Origin: Candidatus Gastranaerophilales bacterium
Lineage (GTDB): Bacteria; Cyanobacteriota; Vampirovibrionia; Gastranaerophilales; Gastranaerophilaceae
Assembly (NCBI GenBank): GCA_947628355.1
Contig: CANQZO010000064.1
Span: forward strand, 1-9,579
Reading direction: 5' to 3'
Length of the DNA stretch: 9,579 nucleotides
Shown: positions 6,410-9,579 of the stretch, in pieces
Numbering within the stretch: the stretch's first letter is position 1
Layout of the letters: each line of letters starts with the position of its first letter
Position numbers and translations under genes: made by a program
Notes under the pieces: model-generated
Database searches by the model: none
Told to the model about the DNA's origin: nothing
What the model saw: the letters and a program-made list of their open reading frames with translations, nothing else

Positions 6410-6901
6410 CTAAGCTGCTCCAATAAATCCTTTTATAAATTGCATTTCTAAATCGGTACCAAGCTGTCTGAGTCCGCTGCGATAATTATTTTTTGTTTTA
6501 AATGATTGCAAACCTGCTCTGCGATAGTAATCATTAGCTCTATCTATATATGCACGTGCTGTATATTCTGATTTTTTTAACGTCGTTAAGGCATTTAATT
6601 CACCGTTTAATTTTTCGTCGTCAACTGCATTTATAGCTGTAGCTGAAGCTAAAGCTATATTATTACTTGCTATGGCGGCTTTTTTATCTCCCATTTTTAG
6701 TATTGCATTAAGTCTTTGTCGTCTTGCTTCTTCTATACCCTCCTGTCTTTGATAAGCAGCCTCTTTTTCGCTTTTTTTTGCTTCTTCTGCCATTAATGTC
6801 GCTTGATAATTTCCCATTTTCCTTTGTTCTTCCAAAGTAGTAAGGGCTCTACCTATATTAGTTGCTTTTAAAACTTCTTCGGCAATATCTAATACACACA
6901 T
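6410..6901 (-). CDS. T7 gp14-like internal virion core protein
   Basis: A 163-residue Ala-rich helical protein. Residues 34-75 are a basic/acidic helix (AEEAKKSEKEAAYQRQEGIE, then EARRQRLNAILKMGDKKAAI). SNNIALASATAINAVDDEKL and NGELNALTTLKKSEYTARAY follow at 79-118, and YYRRAGLQS at 125-133. This layout (Gln/Arg helix, AAIAS-x-x-I/V linker, E-L-x-x-L and YxxRAxxYRRxA helices) is typical of the gp14-like core proteins of short-tailed phages, which enter the host envelope during DNA ejection. Length is near that of T7 gp14 (196). AGGAT lies seven bases before the ATG, and the start overlaps the gp13-like gene by 13 bases. The stop is a single TAG, after which the frame stays open into the next gene. 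Confidence 0.7.
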   Translation of the reverse strand: MCVLDIAEEVLKATNIGRALTTLEEQRKMGNYQATLMAEEAKKSEKEAAYQRQEGIEEARRQRLNAILKMGDKKAAIASNNIALASATAINAVDDEKLNGELNALTTLKKSEYTARAYIDRANDYYRRAGLQSFKTKNNYRSGLRQLGTDLEMQFIKGFIGAA

Positions 6902-7386
6902 TGTCTATCCTTTCTGTTCGTTAATTTATAAAAAAATTCAAAATCTTTTTCGATTTTAAGCCCCGCGGGTTTAGGGTTATTAAAGCAAAAGCCCAGCATT
7001 GACAGCCATTTTTTCGCAGTATGATTAGATTTATAAATGTAGTTATACATTAAATCATATTTTTCATCTGCCTGTTTTATAGCCTGTTTTAATGTCTTTA
7101 ATACTTTAATTTTGTTTAGTGAGGCTTCTTTTCCCGTTAACATCCAAACACAGGCAATATTAGAGTTTTTCTCAAATAATTCTTTAAATCCGCCCATTGC
7201 TATAGGTGTTTTAGTCTTTTTGTAACCCCGGCCGTATAATATTATTACTTCTTCTGATTTTAATGAATTATATACATTTTTCCGCCAATTTTCTTTCCAT
7301 AATGCTTGTACTTCCTGCATATCTTCATCGCGGAGATTATCTAAAATGTATTCAATCTCATTTTTTACGACTTCACCTTTAGGCAT
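6889..7386 (-). CDS. T7 gp13-like protein (DUF2833, GNAT-like fold)
   Basis: A 165-residue protein resembling the phage family that includes T7 gp13 (DUF2833) and has an acetyltransferase-like fold. Visible landmarks are TPIAMGGF at residues 60-67, ACVWMLTGKEA at 78-88, and NYIYKSNHTAKKWLSMLGF at 115-133. The last is the classical GNAT ending, in which a helix with N-x-x-A-x-x-W-L leads to LGF. A canonical acetyl-CoA P-loop (Q/RxxGxG/A) is not obvious, so catalysis is uncertain. In T7, gp13 is needed for virion assembly though not found as a stable virion part. Position between nozzle and gp14-like gene matches T7. GGGAG sits about six bases before the ATG. The gene overlaps the nozzle gene by 8 bases and ends in TAG inside the next gene's start. 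Confidence 0.8.
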   Translation of the reverse strand: MPKGEVVKNEIEYILDNLRDEDMQEVQALWKENWRKNVYNSLKSEEVIILYGRGYKKTKTPIAMGGFKELFEKNSNIACVWMLTGKEASLNKIKVLKTLKQAIKQADEKYDLMYNYIYKSNHTAKKWLSMLGFCFNNPKPAGLKIEKDFEFFYKLTNRKDRQCVY

Positions 7387-9445
7387 TACTATCTCCCAAG
7401 GTTATGTCAATTGATATTGAATTTATGGTTAGCGGAAACGGATGAGTCTGTTTTATTCTTACAGAAGCATTTTCGGTATAATCCATATATGTATACGCTC
7501 GTATATTTCCCGAATATAAATAATCAGGATTATTTATACTGTCTATGCTTCTTATATTTTCGGTTACATCCCCTTTTGTTCCGATTAAATAAAAATCCTC
7601 TCTCGATTTATCCACATTTATATCTATTGAATTGATAATTTTTAATAATCCATGAGTATTTTCACCCTCTAAATTTAGTGTTTCCAATTCAAATTCATAA
7701 CCTAAACCCGCAATAACTTGTGATGCACTTTGTGAAAGAGTAACAGAGCCGTTTTTAACTATTAAAGCCTCCTCTAAATTGCCGTCAGCAAGAACATTTA
7801 TCTTTTCACCCTCCAGATGTTCAAGTCCCGTTATTTTCTTAATAGGCTTTCCGTTATATTTCAGACAGCAATCTAAAAATACCCCCTCACTTGTTTTCAT
7901 AATATTCCTTTTCGCCATACGTTCAATAAATCTTTTTGTTTCACCGTTTATTTCACGTTTAACAACAAAATATACGGCATCTTCATTATTTTCTCTTACT
8001 ACTGCAACAGATTCAAATTTTCCTTTAGTTTCATGCCTGTGCCAGCCCGAAACCTCCTGTTTTTTATTGTATGTAATGGCATTTATTGTACCGTCGTTCA
8101 TTATGCAGTATAAAATACGGTAAGGTTCTTTTGCGTATGCCATATCAACAACCTGTTTTCCCTCAAATAAGTGATTAGCGAATATAGATAGTTCTTCGCC
8201 GTCATAACTATCCGAAACATAGGTATATCCTAAATCTCTGACAACAGAACCGCCCGATTGAACAAATAAAATCATATTCCCTGATACTGCAGGCTGAACA
8301 TGCGAACAGCCGTAAAAACTTTGCGGGGAAGCCACCAAAGATGATGAAGCCGTAAATGCGCCGTCAGAGCCGTTTAATTTCCATTCTGCGCCCGATGTCA
8401 ATAAAATCAAGTCATTTAATGCAAGAATGTGCCTTATTTCGTTTACTTCTCTTTCTGACAGAGAAATATTAATGGAATCCGTAGCGCTTAATGGTCTTGA
8501 TATATTAAAGTTGTTGTTTGTTGATGTTTGAGAAGCAACAAGCTGCTGAGGACTTTTCTTTAAGCAGGCATAAACTTTTCTTTGCTGAAAATAATTTACA
8601 CAGGCGGGATTATTACCATCTTCAAACGGATTTGTAAATACGGGAGCAGTTGAGGTTAAATCGGGTTCAATTTTATCATCTTTAAAAGTGGTATCCGCTG
8701 TTGTTCCGATATAGCCAAATACTCCGTTTACGCTTTTATATATATTATATTCTTCAGCATCTTCAACAGAACTGAATTCAATCGTAATATAATCATTTAC
8801 GCCCCAATTCGCATCAAGCTCTCCAACAACGCTTGCTTCTTGCGACCTGTTACTTTCCTCATAAGTTTCTTTTTTCACTGCAGTTACAACATATTTATAT
8901 GTCGTTTTTGATTCACTCCCGCCGGTCCATTTAACTGAAGTTATCTCGGGAGAATCTATTGCCGGTTTAAATGTAATTTCATTTAATTTCCATTCGGTAT
9001 GCGAAGTTCTTGAAAGCTCTACAGGCGGATGATTATTGTGACACAATGTTAATACATCAGCATTTTGAGCATATTTTATATTAAATAAGTCCTCCGAAAC
9101 ATAAGGAGTCTGTATTTCTACGGGGACATTTTTAGTTTCATCTTCTTCATCGGGTTTTGTTATTTGTCCGCCGTCTTTTATAAATCTTGCGTACCCATCT
9201 CCAAGTTCTATTACATAAGTTTGTTCGGTGTTAAATGAAAAAGGAATTAACCTTACGGGTTTTGAAGAATCTTTTACTTCACATATTAATTCAAGTCCTG
9301 ACCTGTTACTTACACAACCCTCGGCTCTTACAAATCCGTTTTTTAATGTTTTTAGTCCGATTTCATATTTTGCTAAATCATTTCTGGCATATAAAGCAGG
9401 ACTTAATTCTCCTCCCGTAAATGAACGCTGAGTATATCTTGTCAT
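7379..9445 (-). CDS. Tail nozzle protein (T7 gp12-like tail tubular protein B)
   Basis: A 688-residue structural protein forming the end of the short tail tube. The N-terminus is diagnostic: FTGGELSPALYARNDLAKYE at residues 9-28, then LKNGFVRAEGCVSNRSG at 34-50, matching the GGE-SP-x-x-R-x-D-x-x-KY and R-x-G pattern of podoviral nozzle proteins. Residues 165-255 look like a fibronectin type III-like insertion (SPEITSVKW, YKYVVTAV, AEEYNIYKS). From 280 to 510 are the beta-propeller-like segments (YFQQRKVYAC, ILALNDLILLTSGAEWKL, FYGCSHVQPAVSGNMILFVQ, GWHRHET). The remaining C-terminal part, through ITLGDSNA, is beta-rich. GAGGT lies eight bases before the ATG. The stop is TAA, 8 bases inside the gp13-like gene. 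Length is a little below T7 gp12 (794). Confidence 0.85.
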   Translation of the reverse strand: MTRYTQRSFTGGELSPALYARNDLAKYEIGLKTLKNGFVRAEGCVSNRSGLELICEVKDSSKPVRLIPFSFNTEQTYVIELGDGYARFIKDGGQITKPDEEDETKNVPVEIQTPYVSEDLFNIKYAQNADVLTLCHNNHPPVELSRTSHTEWKLNEITFKPAIDSPEITSVKWTGGSESKTTYKYVVTAVKKETYEESNRSQEASVVGELDANWGVNDYITIEFSSVEDAEEYNIYKSVNGVFGYIGTTADTTFKDDKIEPDLTSTAPVFTNPFEDGNNPACVNYFQQRKVYACLKKSPQQLVASQTSTNNNFNISRPLSATDSINISLSEREVNEIRHILALNDLILLTSGAEWKLNGSDGAFTASSSLVASPQSFYGCSHVQPAVSGNMILFVQSGGSVVRDLGYTYVSDSYDGEELSIFANHLFEGKQVVDMAYAKEPYRILYCIMNDGTINAITYNKKQEVSGWHRHETKGKFESVAVVRENNEDAVYFVVKREINGETKRFIERMAKRNIMKTSEGVFLDCCLKYNGKPIKKITGLEHLEGEKINVLADGNLEEALIVKNGSVTLSQSASQVIAGLGYEFELETLNLEGENTHGLLKIINSIDINVDKSREDFYLIGTKGDVTENIRSIDSINNPDYLYSGNIRAYTYMDYTENASVRIKQTHPFPLTINSISIDITLGDSNA

Positions 9446-9451
9446 TTATTA

Positions 9452-9579
9452 TTACCTCACTTCAAACCAATTACAGCTGTTTTCGTTTTTTATATAACCC
9501 TCTGAAGCATTTAAAGATTTAGCTTTTGCAAGCATTCCCGTATATACACTGAAACAATCGTTTTGTATAGTTCTGTTTC
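9452..9579 (-). CDS. 3' end of a gene, probably the tail adaptor (gp11-like)
   Basis: One minus-strand frame is open from the window edge to a TAA at 9452-9454, giving the last 41 residues. They include MLAKAKSLNASEGYIKNE (residues 15-32) and end with NWFEVR. The other two frames close within about 25 codons. The nozzle start follows after six bases. In T7-like late operons the gene before the nozzle is the adaptor (gp11), and an Ala/Asp/Asn-Glu helix followed by a W-x-x-x-R end is, as I recall, usual for that family. The evidence is mainly position; the piece is too short for a sure call. Confidence 0.5.
   Translation of the reverse strand, partial: NRTIQNDCFSVYTGMLAKAKSLNASEGYIKNENSCNWFEVR

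Noticed and set aside
588..6912. Genome-wide TAG recoding
   Set aside because: All large ORFs are intact under the standard code. TAG sits at natural gene ends at 588, 1794, 6410 and 6889, mostly followed by other stops within a few codons. Only the 6410 amber leaves a long open frame and is reported separately.
7779..8123. Rightward 114-codon ORF inside the nozzle gene
   Set aside because: The opposite strand encodes a clear nozzle protein across this stretch, and the ORF has no ribosome-binding site or family resemblance.

Overview
This is an AT-rich window from a short-tailed (podovirus-type) tailed phage or prophage. Nearly all of it is one leftward (minus-strand) late operon for virion morphogenesis. 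I recognised the genes by protein motifs and by their T7-like order: tail adaptor, tail nozzle, gp13-like, gp14-like, ejection protein, tail fibre. The tail-fibre modules are of a kind common in phages of low-GC gut bacteria, so a gut host is likely. The exact host cannot be read from this sequence.

Layout in the direction of transcription, right to left: (1) the last 41 codons of a gene that by position should be the tail adaptor, gp11-like (9452-9579); (2) a 688-residue tail nozzle protein, gp12-like (7379-9445); (3) a gp13-like protein of the DUF2833/GNAT-like type (6889-7386); (4) a gp14-like small virion core protein (6410-6901); (5) a 458-residue lysine/glutamate-rich helical protein, probably an ejection protein (5015-6391); (6) a 1074-residue modular tail fibre (1794-5018); (7) a 141-residue fibre-linked phage protein of unknown function (1310-1735); (8) a DUF1353 protein (787-1326); (9) a 71-residue protein with one membrane segment and a coiled coil, possibly lysis-related (588-803). 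Neighbouring genes overlap by 4 to 17 bases or are separated by less than 60, so they are probably co-transcribed and translationally coupled. No internal promoter or convincing terminator was found.

At the left end one rightward gene (272-583) encodes a 103-residue Cro/CI-type helix-turn-helix regulator. It converges on the late operon with only 4 bases between stop codons. Upstream, bases 45-271 are very AT-rich and hold repeated ACATAAT words and a 7+7 base inverted repeat around a possible -10 box, which looks like an operator/promoter region. A dedicated regulator hints at a temperate lifestyle, but no integrase or attachment site is visible.

The most notable features are the fibre's architecture (three copies of an SDG[WY]CEQ-type receptor-binding module, and a LamG-like domain apparently inserted in a collar-like module) and a lone in-frame amber codon between the gp14-like gene and the ejection-protein gene. 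I see no defence system, CRISPR array, tRNA gene or insertion sequence. The large ORFs are intact under the standard code.
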